Part shown: in pieces, positions 47,611 to 58,678 of the stretch | Layout of the letters: the number at the start of each line of letters is the position of its first letter | Numbering within the stretch: the stretch's first letter is position 1 | Assembly: GCA_013368315.1 (NCBI GenBank) | Contig: JAACJM010000037.1 | Coordinates: 62,001 to 126,000 of the forward strand | Length of the DNA stretch: 64,000 bases | Direction: 5' to 3' | Origin: Tetrapyrgos nigripes | Lineage: Eukaryota; Basidiomycota; Agaricomycetes; Agaricales; Campanellaceae | Position numbers and translations under genes: made by a program | Notes under the pieces: model-generated | Told to the model about the DNA's origin: nothing | Database searches by the model: none | What the model saw: only the letters and a program-made list of their open reading frames with translations

Positions 47611-48525
47611 CCTGATGATGGCATATGGTCTTGTTCTTGTCTTCCCAGTGACGCATGGGTTCTGATGGCCTCCGTGTACCTGGCTCCTTTTGGATTCTCA
47701 AATTTGAACGTTATGTTGTGGTTCTCCTAACAATATGCTAGAGATAGTGTTTAATGGTTATTACAAGTTATCTAAAAGTGAGGGAGTTTTTCCTAGGTTC
47801 TGTCCATGTGATGAAAGGGGACTGGTGACAAATCTCCTTCTACCTTGGCTTCTCGGAATTAACATGAGATCGATAGCATTATAGATTATTTGCCACAATG
47901 GTGTTATTTGAACAGTCCCCTTGGCAAAATCTCGAAAGTTGTCGACTATTCTAGTGCCCCAGTGAAAATTGCAGACGATCGGAATGACTAGCCGAGGATC
48001 TACTGTGTGTGTTGAATTGTTACTTCGTACTGCTTGATCGATTCCCTAGTGTACCTGTATGTAGCTGATCCAAGTTTCTACTTTTGCAGTAACTACCTGG
48101 TCGATCGACGGATCTAGCTTCAAGCTAAGGGATGTTGAGGTGAGGACTATGCATTTCTACACAGGGCCAGATCTGGTTGACCTATCATGCAGGATCTGTG
48201 TTTCAGGGTACTGGATGTCTCGCTACTACATTGGAAACTAACATCCATGGAAGGCACATTGGATCCAGGGAACACAAATTCAGTGAGGAGTGTAGGTAAG
48301 AATATAGAGTATAGAAATGTGCTTGCACTTTCATCATAGGATTCATGGTACTCAGGTACGGGGGAGGGAGAGTGCTGCTTCAGACAGATGCTGATAATGA
48401 ATGATATGCTCAATCCATCCTCATAAAATGCTGCTTCTCTGGCATGACATGCCCATTCCAAGCCAGTATAGTCTTTACTTACCTTCAGTGGTTCTCAACA
48501 GACTTTTCTGACATCAAATCAAATG

Positions 48526-49807
48526 ATGTGACTGTATCTTTTACTCTCCTGTGTATTCCTCAGTGTTGGGCTTGGTAAAGCTCAGCAGATATGGGACATC
48601 GTCAGTGTTGCTCTTAGTATATTGCCATTGCCGCTAGCTTCTCCATTTCATCGCTTTCACAGACAGTGGCAACCCACCTGGGATTGTTCTTCATTATTTA
48701 AACAAGTGTCTGTGCCATCCCCAATCAACTTTGTCTCCCCTGGAGCAATCGGATCTGCAGATATTGTCATTAATGCTTCTGTAGAGCTGCAGAATATCTT
48801 TGGTTTTGGAGGTACTCTTAGTACGTTCTTATCATTTTTGAATCGGGATTTTTCTCTTATTTCAAGTTTCCAGCCGACTCCAGTGCACTAGGTGCGTGAA
48901 GCATCCTTTCATTTTCTCGTTGATTCATACTGACTGCTCAATAATTTGAAGGTATTCCGTCTTCTTCATCTTGGCTTCAAGATTCATGACTGATTATAGC
49001 CAGTCGAAGAACTGAAATGTGTACAATGCACACCCAGCAGTAACCAATATTTCATGGCCAGAAGTTAATCAGGAAACATCAAATCTCTGGTGCTCGAAAA
49101 CGGATTCGAAAACTTTAAATTTCCGAAGCCTAGGCAAGCGATCTGATTGGCTCAGATCCCCTTCTGATAAATTTCTGAAGCACGAAAACCTTTTGTTTCC
49201 AAATGAGGGTCTCTCAAAAACTTGACATTTCCGAACTAACTTTTGGCTAATGAATATTGGTTAGTGCTGGGTGTGATGACCTGTTGAACTACCTGTTTTC
49301 ACCCACAGACAGAGCTAACACTGCAGGATTGAGTTACATTCACGTTATGCTTGGAGCATCAGACTTTTCATCTGGAAGTGAGCTTCTCTCATCCTATTCC
49401 GAGAAACTTGAAAGATCTAATCAAGCTCAGAACTAGCTTACAATTTCAACAGTGTTAATGGCGACACATCGTTCAACAATGCTCCTCTATACCTATTCTC
49501 TGTCCTGACAGATATCTGCAATGTTAACTCTCATATGATTTTTGTGCTTTCAGAACTACCACCCAAATGTTGATTGATTACCCACAGAGATCAAAGTTCA
49601 TGTCCTACCCTGGTCCCCTGTCTGGTTTTCTTTTCTCAAGATCTGATACATTGACACTAACACCTGTCTAGCCTGGATGGATGAAGAACTCTGGGACAAT
49701 GAACAGCGGTTCCCTAAACTCTAATATGCTTACCCCCTGTGAGCAGCGATCTGCTGTGGAGTCATGTACCATTTGACATGCCTACATTTTTTGTAAACAG
49801 ACGCTAC
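48526..49807 (+). pseudogene. GH30 glycoside hydrolase pseudogene (exons 1-8 and start of 9)
   Basis: A clear copy of the GH30 gene at 19136. The start region reads ATG TGA CTG where the intact gene has ATG CGA CCG, so codon 2 is already a stop (48529-48531). Exon 2 still encodes FKQVSVPSPINFVSPGAIGS and VELQNIFGFGGTL. Exon 5 is split by the MITE at 49029-49275. Exon 6 lacks about 15 bp, and exon 9 stops at ACGCTAC where the copia LTR begins. Neither catalytic Glu is present. Not functional. Confidence 0.9.
49029..49275. mobile_element. 247-bp MITE in GH30 pseudogene exon 5, ATG target duplication
   Basis: The ends are CACACCCAGCAGTAACCAAT and, reversed, CACACCCAGCACTAACCAAT. They stay similar for about 40 bp. 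ATG lies on both sides (49026-49028, 49276-49278). The intact GH30 copy shows the empty site GTACAATGACCTG at about 19639-19651. A 3-bp duplication with CAC ends recalls CACTA-group elements; family not proven. Confidence 0.88.
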
Positions 49808-50093
49808 TGTTGAGCAGGCTATGTTCTATATATGTAGTGGCAACTGCATACTTACCTGGGGATGTAAAGATGCTTGTTAGAGCAGTTTGTTAGAGGTTAA
49901 GAGCAATGAGTAGTAAGGGAAATCCTTCTTATTTTTGTAGGGCAATCTACGAGCCCTTTTATACTGCTCTAGATAGTACATGTGACTACTTATCTAAGAA
50001 CTATGATGTACAGTAAGTGTATCTAACTAGATTACTATCTAATCTATATCTAATCTAATGTTGATGGCTGCTTATTAATTCACCAATTCAACA
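49808..50093 (-). repeat. 3' LTR of the copia element
   Basis: Starts TGTTGAGCAGG and ends AATTCAACA, with the inverted TGTTGA/TCAACA pair typical of LTR ends. The polypurine tract (AGCAAGGGGGAG on minus) directly borders it at 50094-50105, which fixes it as the 3' LTR of a minus-strand element. 286 bp. No second LTR was found. Confidence 0.85.
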
Positions 50094-50199
50094 CTCCCCC
50101 TTGCTAAGCTGCACCATTAGTGTGCGTAAGCATAAAGGCGCTATAAGCAGCCGAGGTTCATGTTTGTTATAAAGACATATCAATACGTTGTACCAAGGT

Positions 50200-53100
50200 T
50201 TAGCTTGTATAGAATTGAAGTCCTAGTTGTGATCTAAACTTTTTGAATTTTTGTCTACCAAGGTTTTTTGTAAACATGTCAGTGGGGTTATCGCTACCTT
50301 CTATGAACTTCACTGTTACATTTTCGTTTGTGACGTGTTCTCTTATGAAGTGATACTTAACTTCAATGTGTTTTGAACGTCTTTCTGTAACAGGGTTTGA
50401 TGTGATAAATATAGATCCTTGATTATCCCCATAAATGTTGACTGTTTTCATCTCTATATTAAGTTCTTCTAAAAGAGCTTTTATCCAGATGACTTGGCAA
50501 CTACAATCACTAAGTGCCATATATTCAGCTTCAGTAGAGCTTAGTGCAGTTGTATTTTGAGCTCTAGAGGCCCAGTAAAAAGTGGCATGGGCTAATGTTA
50601 GGAAGAAGCCAGTATGTGATCGCTGATTGTTTGGATCTGATGCCCAGTCAGAGTCTGTGTAGACAGCAAGACTAGTTCCTAATGGATCTGCTTCAGCGAT
50701 CTTTTTCTTGGATCTGTCATACACTAAAACATAGTGTTGAGTGCTGAGAAGATATCAGCAAATCCAGAGAGCTTTGTTTAGATGATTGGCTGAAGGGTTT
50801 GCAGAGTGTTGTGCCATTTTGGAAACTGTGAAGGCAATGTCAGGACGGGTTCCTAACATGATGTAAAGAAGTGAACCAATGACAGTTTGGGATCAACTGG
50901 ATAGTATCCTGCAGGTAATGGAGTAGCAGAAGCTTTCGCGTTTTGCATACCACATTGTTCTAGTACCTTCTCAAGGTAGGCACATTGATCAAGATAGATC
51001 TTGCTGCCTTTCCTGACAATGTTCATCCTAAGAAATCCTTTGGCATCACCAAGATCCCTGCATTCCCATTTCTTTATAAATTTCGCCTTTAGTTCAAGGA
51101 CTTGTTGTCTGTTTGCTCCACAGAACAGGGCATCATCAACGTAAACAACAGCAATGACAATGTGTTCATTTTTATTATATATGAACATTCCAGCATCAGA
51201 GTTGATTCGTTTGAAACCAAGTTCTGCCATGGACTTATCAAGACCAGCTTGCTTAAGTCCATATAGAGTGTGAAATAACTGGATGACTTTGCATTCTTTT
51301 CCAGGTTCTATGAAACCTTCTGGTTGTTCCATATAGATCTCTTCTTCGAGTATGCCATAAAGATAGGCACTACAGACATTGACACCTGAGATGTGCCAAT
51401 TATTGAGGGCTGCCAATGTGAAGATAAGGTGCACTGTCTCAAAGCGAACAACTGGGGAGAAGACTTGATCGAAGTCTAAACCTTCAATCTGTGAAAAACC
51501 TTTAGTGACAAGTCTCGCCTTCTTACGACCATCAGTTTTGATGTCAAAGACCCATCAGTTTTTTATGACTTTCCTATTCTCAGGACAATCTACAAGTTAG
51601 AAAGTTCCGTGCCTGCAAAGTACCTCTAGTTCTTCACAGCAAGCAATTTTCCATTCCTCTTGCTCTCTATCTGGTAGAAGTGATATCTCTCAGAGTGTCC
51701 ATTCATAGGGAGATTTAGACTCAATTGCATTATTAAGCAAGAGATTTATTAACTGTACTCCCCCTTCCTGGCATAGTTGTGCCTGATCTTTATAAAGATC
51801 ATTGTTTTCATCTGTATTAGATGCAGAATTCTCATCATCTGATGTGGACATTTGTGGCCTGAGACCTTCATCAGTGTCTCCTGAGTCACTTTGTCCTGTG
51901 GAACCAGGACTGGGATCATGTGGTCCTGCAGCTGCAGTCCTGTGTGGCTGGTTTAGCTGTTGACATGCCTCATGTTCTCTTGCAACTCTTTCAGCATTGC
52001 AATTATCAGCTGTGACCTGTTTGTCTGCATTGCATGCACACTCCCCTGTCTCCAAGCTTGATTAGAGCCTGGCACAAATGTTTTTGGTGCTCTCCTGTCA
52101 CGCTGAGTTTGTCTGTGTGCAGGAGGTGGATTCAGTAATCACCTTGGTTGCCTCAGCGGTGTCTGTGGAAGCTGAGGTGGTGTTTCAGGTTCTGATTCAG
52201 ATCTCAGGGGCGGCATTTCCAGAGGCAATCTCCACAGACTCTGTCTGTCAGCATCATCATGCCAAACATCAGGTCTCTTTTTGGAAGGTGCATTGGTTGG
52301 TATGTAGAAATGTTCTTCTTCTTCTTCGCCTGGTTAGGATTGTTTGGGACATCTTTTGATGTTATAGGTAGTTGTTTAGAGTTTGTTGTGCTTTTACTGC
52401 ATTGAGGAAACAAGTGTGGTGCAGTGAATAATGCATTGTTCTTTCTCATGAATAAATTGCCATGACTGCTGGTGCGGGACCAAGGTAGGTAATAAGTTCT
52501 GATTTCGAAGCGAGCTTGTTCTTTCGAACTTTTTCTGGAATGTAAACATAAGCTCCACAGCCAAGTACACATAAGTGATCCATGCGTGGCTTTTTCTTTT
52601 TGAGAACTTCATATGGTGTCAACCATTCATGTCACTGCAACAGGGTGTGTGTATACAAATGTACTGCATGTATGACACAAAATTCACACACATGTTTGCA
52701 CATTGCTGAGGCACTCAGCATGACCGTTTTGTTGGGGGATGTATGGTGCGCTTTGAAGGATCTTAATGCCTTTGTCTTTCAACATGTCAACGAAGGCTCC
52801 TTTGGTATATTCTCCCCCTGCATCAGACATCCACTGTTTGACTTTTGTCTTGTATTTGTTCTCAACCATGATGAGCCATTGACAAGTTGCATGGATTGGT
52901 GTTTTCTTGTTCAACAGAATTGCCCATGTATTAGACCTAAAGTCGTCCAAAAAGATTATCATATATTTGAATTTGTGGTACGATTCAGTGGGGAATTCTT
53001 TAAGATCTGAGTGAATTAACTGAAAGGGATGCATAGTCCATCTTTCTGATGGTGGGTAAACTCGCTATGGTGTTTTTCCTTCAAGACATCCGCAGCATAT

Positions 53101-55700
53101 TGGCGTTTCTTTTGGAATATTGAATTCTGGCCAGCCATTGGTATGTGTCCGGAGGTGTTTAAGAACATCACGAGAGGGGTGACCTGTGTGTTGATGCGCC
53201 AAGTCAAAGTTGATTTCATAAATCATAGCATCTGCCAGGGAGGCAACATTTGTTTTGGTATGAGGAAGATAGTAAATAGTATCTTCCAGTGATCGTTTGG
53301 TAAATGTCAACCAGCATCGATGTGCTACATTTCCATCTACATCTGACACTTTGTCATACTTCATGAGCATGATCATTTTGTCTGATCCATGTACAGTTAC
53401 TCTGTCTGATTGTAAGAATGTACCAAGTGACAATAATCATTGATTTAGATCAGTGACATAGTACACAGGGCTTATTTTAAAATAGCAAGACCTTTGTTGT
53501 ATAATGACAGTCCCAGCAGTGTTTGTCTTTGTAACTCCATTTGCAGTTTGAATGGAGATTGGATCAACTTTGTGTGACTCAACAAAATTGGTTAAGTCAA
53601 AAGTGTAATGTCCAGATGCTCCAGAGTCGAGTAACCAGGCATTGTCATAATGTTTCTGGTTGATGAGAGTGTTCTTTCCCTTGCATTTCACACAAGATGA
53701 ATAAGTCCCACAGGGACATAATATATTGGGTACATTATAAATAGAGGGGTTCAAAGAACCCAGAGGAGCGGTATGTATAAATATGTTACAAGCATGTTTT
53801 AATAATAAATCACATGTGACCAGGCTCATCATCTGCACTATATGAGATGTGTCAGATACTCTATTCACAATGGAAGAGAAAGAGGGTGTGGCATACCTGT
53901 AGGACCTGCCATCATTCCAACCCTCAGAAATAATTTCCTCCTCAGAGTCAGACCTGAGGGATATAACATCCATGTCTGGAGAACTCAACAGAGTTTCGAG
54001 GCCTGGCACTGAGTCAGCATCCTCGTCAACATCCAAGTTGGAAGCATTGGGGCTTGTGGAGATTTCCTCGAATAATGGGGTTACTGACCATGCTTGGCTC
54101 CACCCTGATGAATTGGAGGCGCTTATCTGGTCAAAATCCCTGTTGATCTCCTCTAACCTGTTGTTGTACTCATTGTCAAACTCTCCTGCATACCACCTGT
54201 GGGTCATCTCATCACTGAACACCTGTAGACACTCCTCGAGTGTTTTGTGGTTGGGGTCAATGTTCTCCTTGTCGGAGTCCCCCATGTCGACGAGACCAGC
54301 CTCTCACATTCTGAGGCACTTGGTGGACTCCTCCTTTTCCCGTTGGAACTCCTCCAATTCCATGCTGCCTGTGTTGGAGATGAGGCTGTCCAATAGCCTG
54401 TCATCCTCCTTGACCATCTCAGTGTCATTGTCTGTTCCCATGCACTTGTCCTGCATCCACCCAAAGTTGTTCCACACCTCTTGCTGTGGAGTACCCCAGT
54501 TAGTGGCACCCCAACCATTGGAAGCAGGTTGGTCATGGGCAGCATTGGTGTTGGATTGGTGGAAACTGTCAGGGTATGGAGTGAATCGTTCCATGAAAGA
54601 ACGACCATCGGTGATGATGGAAGGACAAGCAATAGAAGTAGAGGCTTCAGAATGAGACATGTGTTCTAGTTCAAGGTCTTTGAGGAGCTCACCAGTTGGC
54701 TTAATCCCATCATTATGAGCAGCTTTAAAGGCATTCTGGACAGATGAGAAAAATCTGTCAAAAGGCTTAACCGATTTGGTAAAGAAGGGTTTATGCACAT
54801 CTTTGGTAGAGGGCTCCATGACTGTGATGGTTGGAGTTTCCTTGAAAAACTTTGCTGCATGTATGACGTGAGAGTGTCCTAACTTAATAGGACCCATATT
54901 CTGGGCTTGTTGCTTCTGGCGTGTTTGTTCACTGGCACATTTTCTGTGGCCTTTGCCTCTCCAAGCGCTGCTGCTGCTGTTGTTCCTCAAAAACAGGGGG
55001 TCTGCCTTTTCGTTTAATGGCTGTGATTCTGGTGGTAGTAGTGGATTGAGATTTCTTCCCACCACAAGTTTCCCAGGCATTGACAACAGAAGTTTGTAGA
55101 GCTTCAAGGGAGCCTGTTTCGAATGTGTCAACATCATCCTCAGTTTCCTGAGCAATAACATAAGGATAAATGTCTGCAGGGAGTTTATTGATAACAATCA
55201 TGTACTGGAGATACATGGGGATCTCCGTTTTGTCACCAGCATTATTGATGCCAGTGAGGTACATTTTGATGAGATCAATAGTGGCACCAGGGTGAGCATT
55301 GTGGGGAATCTTGACATTCATAGCCTGTTTGAAGTTCTGAAAGATTTCAGCAGCTCCTGGCTTATCATAGAGATTCTTGAGAGTAGTCCACATCTCTTTA
55401 GCAGTCTCGATGTCTTCAAGTTTGCCACCAATGGCTTGAGTGACATGGAGTTTGATAACTCCCATGGCCTTGTCATTGTCCTTGTCCCAGTCAGCAGTAC
55501 TGCAGTCATCAGCAGCAATGAAGCAAGTAGGAGGAGGAGCATCACTGCCAGCTTCACTAGCAGCATTGGTTGTAGCAGGGCCAGCTGTGGTACCAGCAGG
55601 AGCTGCTGGGGCAGCTGGAGGAGCTGGGGGGCTAACTATCTCGATATGACCTGGACAAGGAGTTTTGAGGACATAGGTGATGCCCTGAGATTGGAGATGA
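50200..55700 (-). pseudogene. Copia gag-pol polyprotein, broken
   Basis: From 5' to 3': gag near 55700-54900 (EMWTTLKNLYDKPGAAEIFQ, YLQYMIVINKLPADIYPYVI), an extended Ser/Asn-rich region to 54304, and the protease at about 53650 (AWLLDSGASGHY). The integrase zinc finger lies near 53100-53190 (H..H..CCGC), and the core at 53034-52690 (LIHSDLKEFP, WMSDAGGEYTKGAF, PQQNGHAE). The RVT_2 reverse transcriptase is at 51520-50860 (LNNWHISGVNVCSAYLYG, IAVVYVDDALFCG). RNase H is at 50724-50200 (AVYTDSDWASDP, LSSTEAEYMALSDC). Several frame changes and stops separate these pieces, and no full-length frame remains. A zinc knuckle in gag was not found. Confidence 0.88.
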
Positions 55701-55735
55701 GGAAAGATGTCAAAGAATGCAATGAGATTTTTAAA

Positions 55736-56639
55736 CAGAAACGAACTTCATGGAGATCTGTGTACACTCGCAATTTCCCTCTCCTAGAAAATCCAACTTG
55801 TTCTCCTCAGGATCTTCTGTTGTTTCGCGTTTGCTCGCTCTGGCAGCGTTGAATGAAAAGGCAGAAAATAGCCGTCTTGTACTTGGTGGCGTGTAGGACA
55901 ATGTTTGCTGGGATGAAAACTGAAACAGAAGTGTTAAAACAGCGATAAGGCATGAAAGGAGCTATAGTAGATTATAGATACGCACTGAATAACCCCGGGC
56001 ACATTGTAGCCTTCAAGTAGGCCTTGAAGCTTGAAGAATGATCTCTTCAGGCCTAGTGTCACTTTCCAGTAGTATGGTGGTATGTTGACGTCGACGGAAC
56101 GGTTGGCCCAGACATGAGAAGAAGGTTTATGACACTACAAGACAGCTAAGGACAACTCAGACAACGATGTCTAAAACAACTAGCGTGTACTGGTAAACAT
56201 GAATAATTTCCACAAAACCAGACTTCTTCCTCCAATCTTCCTCAGTATCTCAATACCTCCTCACCCTATCATCCCCATCCGTTAGAGCCCTCTCTCTATC
56301 TCTCCCTGCCCCACCTCATGCATCACCCCAACATGCTCCTCCATCCCCACCTCCCCAGTAATAATCATCACACTGACCTGACCTCCCACCACCGTGACGT
56401 ATCCCGGTCACAGTCAGCATAGGCCCTGAAGTAACGCGGACGGGGTTGCATGAGCATTCTTCTGTACAAACAAGGATGGATGAGTCAGTGAGGATGAGCA
56501 AATGACGAGGACTGAGAACGAGAAGGGGAAGAGAAGAGGGAGGAGTGAAGGGGAATATATAAGAAAGACAAAAACGAAGACGAAGATGAAGCGGGGACGA
56601 CAGAGAGAAAGTGAAGGGGACGTCAAGCAAGATAGAGGC
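55736..56639. other. No recognised gene between the copia remnant and the tra2-like pseudogene
   Basis: Frames here are short and without domains. The minus-strand stretch 56630-56340 (Tyr/Gly-rich in places, DDYYWGGGDGGACWG) may be the decayed Gly-rich tail of the tra2-like gene. 55736-55790 matches DNA downstream of the GH30 gene. Confidence 0.35.
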
Positions 56640-57460
56640 AAAGGGAAAGAAAGCGAGGAGTAGGAAGACTACACATACTATGTATCACACCGTTCACTGG
56701 GTCCATAGTATCTCCCTGGAGTGCAGTTCTTACTCTGCCTCGGCGGGCCTGTGGAAAAGAAAATGTTAGTAATGCATTCCAACTGCGTAAACCGGAGAAA
56801 AGCGATGCGTGGGTGAAATCAAAGGTGAAGACATACACATTCAGATGAAGGTGAGTTCGCGGAAAGAGGAAATGAGAGTAGGGGAACATCTTGAAAGATG
56901 ACAAGAAAGAATATAAGAAACGCACCTTAGTCACAGTGATAGTCTTCCCCACCAACTCCGTCCCATTGAGAGCCTGAGTTCCGCCAGCCTCTTCAGCAGT
57001 CTCCATCCTGACAAAGCCAAACGAGCGGGATTAGGGAGCTTGAGGGTCATGGACGACAGAGGCGTTGGCTTCCTGCAGATTACAAGAGAGTTAGACAGGA
57101 GAATGTGAGACCATAACCAAGAAAATTGCACACCCTCCCGATTTTAGCCAACGCAGACTCGAGTTCATGACAGTCGACTTTGTAGCTTAGCCCGGAGACG
57201 TGCAGGGTGTTTCCAGTATCAGCACCATCTTCACCATGACTAGATAGAATATTATCATTCAGTAAGAAGTAAGAAAATGGAAAACAGAAAATTTAGGCAG
57301 AGGACACTCACACTCGATCTCCCTACTCTTACTCAACTGTCTTGGTGGATCACTGGCTCCTCATCGGCCTCCATGAGGGTTGTCATGACTGGCAAGTCCT
57401 CCAAGGGCGGTTGATACCGACGTTGGCGTAGCTGTTTTGAGGTTGACGAGCTGAAAGACG
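56640..57460 (-). pseudogene. Tra2-like SR-protein / RRM gene remnant
   Basis: On minus, 57245-57135 reads GNTLHVSGLSYKVDCHELES and ALAKIGR, with the RNP2 strand (LHVSGL). After an intron with GTGTGC..CTGCAG ends, 57074-56936 reads EANASVVHDPQAP, a TAA stop, then SRSFGFVRMETAEEA (RNP1 as SFGFV) and ALNGTELVGKTITVTK. After another intron, ARRGRVR leads to a shifted frame reading CTPGRYYGPSER near 56695-56730. This order matches Transformer-2-type splicing regulators, which bind exonic enhancers. The stop and the frameshift indicate a pseudogene or fragment. The N-terminal RS region is not clear. Confidence 0.7.
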
Positions 57461-57637
57461 ATGTATGGAAGGATCAAGTTGTATCACAGTGTCGCAGTAT
57501 AGAGAACTTGAACCAAGATATGAGGAAGATAGCAGGTAGGTGGTGTACAACCAAGGACGTGCAAGGGTTGTTGTCCCTCAGCGCCATGAAGAAAAGATGC
57601 ATACATTGCGATGAGTCTGTAGTGCCTTGTCGAAGTA

Positions 57638-57870
57638 AATCGACAAACGACGTGTAAAATCTGGCCTTGAGCCTCTCAGAGACTTTTTCAGGATTCTTTT
57701 CTGGTGTCATCGCTGGTGGTAAAGGCCTGAGAGGCTCTCTTCAAGCTGTCGTTAGCTCTGAGCACATATCATTATCCATTGCTGAGAAGGTGTTCGTCGT
57801 CGACGTCGAGGGCGGTGGCGGTGGTGTGCTGAAGCGGAACGACGGACGCCTGGATCTACGATCCTTCAAA
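57638..57870 (+). repeat. Dispersed repeat R1, copy c
   Basis: Matches 21815-22005 closely: GACAAACGACGTGTAAAATC, GAGCCTCTC.GA.ACTTTTT, CAGGATTCTTT, GCTGGTGGTAAA, CTGTCGTTAGCTCTGAGCAC and TCCATTGCTGAGAAGGT. It lacks the CACGTGA/ACGCGT end found in copies a, b and d. Confidence 0.75.
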
Positions 57871-58204
57871 GTCAGTGAGTATAAGATGTAGAGAACACAA
57901 TACACGCACCAGGGAAGAGTACCATTGCGACAAACCACATGACAAAAATCCGGACGTACTTCCAGGAGAGGACATCGCTGCATCTGGAACTACTCATCAT
58001 ATCGCCAAGCACTTTCTGCACAATATGACTAGCACTGATCCACCTTGTGAACGTGCCCAATATCATCCCAGCTCGTCTAGAATTAGCTTTGCTGCATACG
58101 CCTTAGTTTCAAGGATGTTGATGAGGTAGCAGTCATAGCTCGTCCTGGACCAGTTAGAGAGGCTCTAGGAGCATCAGAATCGCATTTGGCGTCCTTTTCA
58201 ATGT
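57871..58204. other. No recognised gene
   Basis: Short frames on both strands without domains; it ends at the target duplication of the MULE. Confidence 0.4.
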
Positions 58205-58678
58205 CGCAAAGCTAGCTTCCCCAGTCGACCCCCCATGCCCCAATCACGTGGGGCAATGCACGTGCTGCTGCCCCGCCCGACTCGTCTTCCAAAACAGGAA
58301 TGAATATTTGTCTTTTTGTCTTTTAGATCCCGCTGGTGTATGTGCAAGAAAATCATCACTAGACTACGTAGATGTGTATGTCTAAGTATCAGTATCTGGT
58401 TATGTACATACATCAAAGGCCCACAATAGACTTCTATTGAGAAGTGCGTGAATAGAGTTGTATATATGTAATCAGCGCAATCTTCAACCACCACGTCGAA
58501 CACGTCTGTCTCAACCCTCCGTGTACAGTGACCGCTCTGAGGCTCTGGGCCGTGAACGATAGTACATTGCATTGGCTCGAGCACTGTCCCATGTCCGAAT
58601 TCTCGTGCCTCGGTTAATATTTTCCCATGTTTCCACTGCCAAGCAATCCTCTGCCAACCGGAAAAAGTGTGCACCCTC

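Larger units (their letters stand above)
47622..49807 (+). repeat. Segmental duplication, copy B (decayed)
   Basis: Collinear with 17030-20200 but lacks the 17334-18457 insertion. It carries many changes in which CG in copy A is TG or CA here: for example GGATCGTTCCTCGTTGTTCA (19284) against GGATTGTTCTTCATTATTTA (48681). It is interrupted by a 247-bp MITE at 49029 and ends at the copia LTR at 49808. Confidence 0.85.
49808..55735 (-). mobile_element. Ty1/copia LTR retrotransposon, 5'-truncated and decayed
   Basis: Minus strand, order gag, protease, integrase, reverse transcriptase, RNase H, polypurine tract and LTR, the order that defines copia. The 5' LTR and the start of gag are missing; the left arm ends near 55700-55735, where the sequence resembles DNA downstream of the GH30 gene (21725-21790). 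Inserted into the GH30 pseudogene. Confidence 0.9.

Noticed and set aside
49019..49225. A 68-codon plus-strand frame in the GH30 pseudogene
   Set aside because: It lies almost entirely within the MITE at 49029-49275.
53972..54655. A 227-codon plus-strand frame inside the copia element
   Set aside because: It is antisense to the gag-protease region, where the minus strand carries recognisable copia domains.
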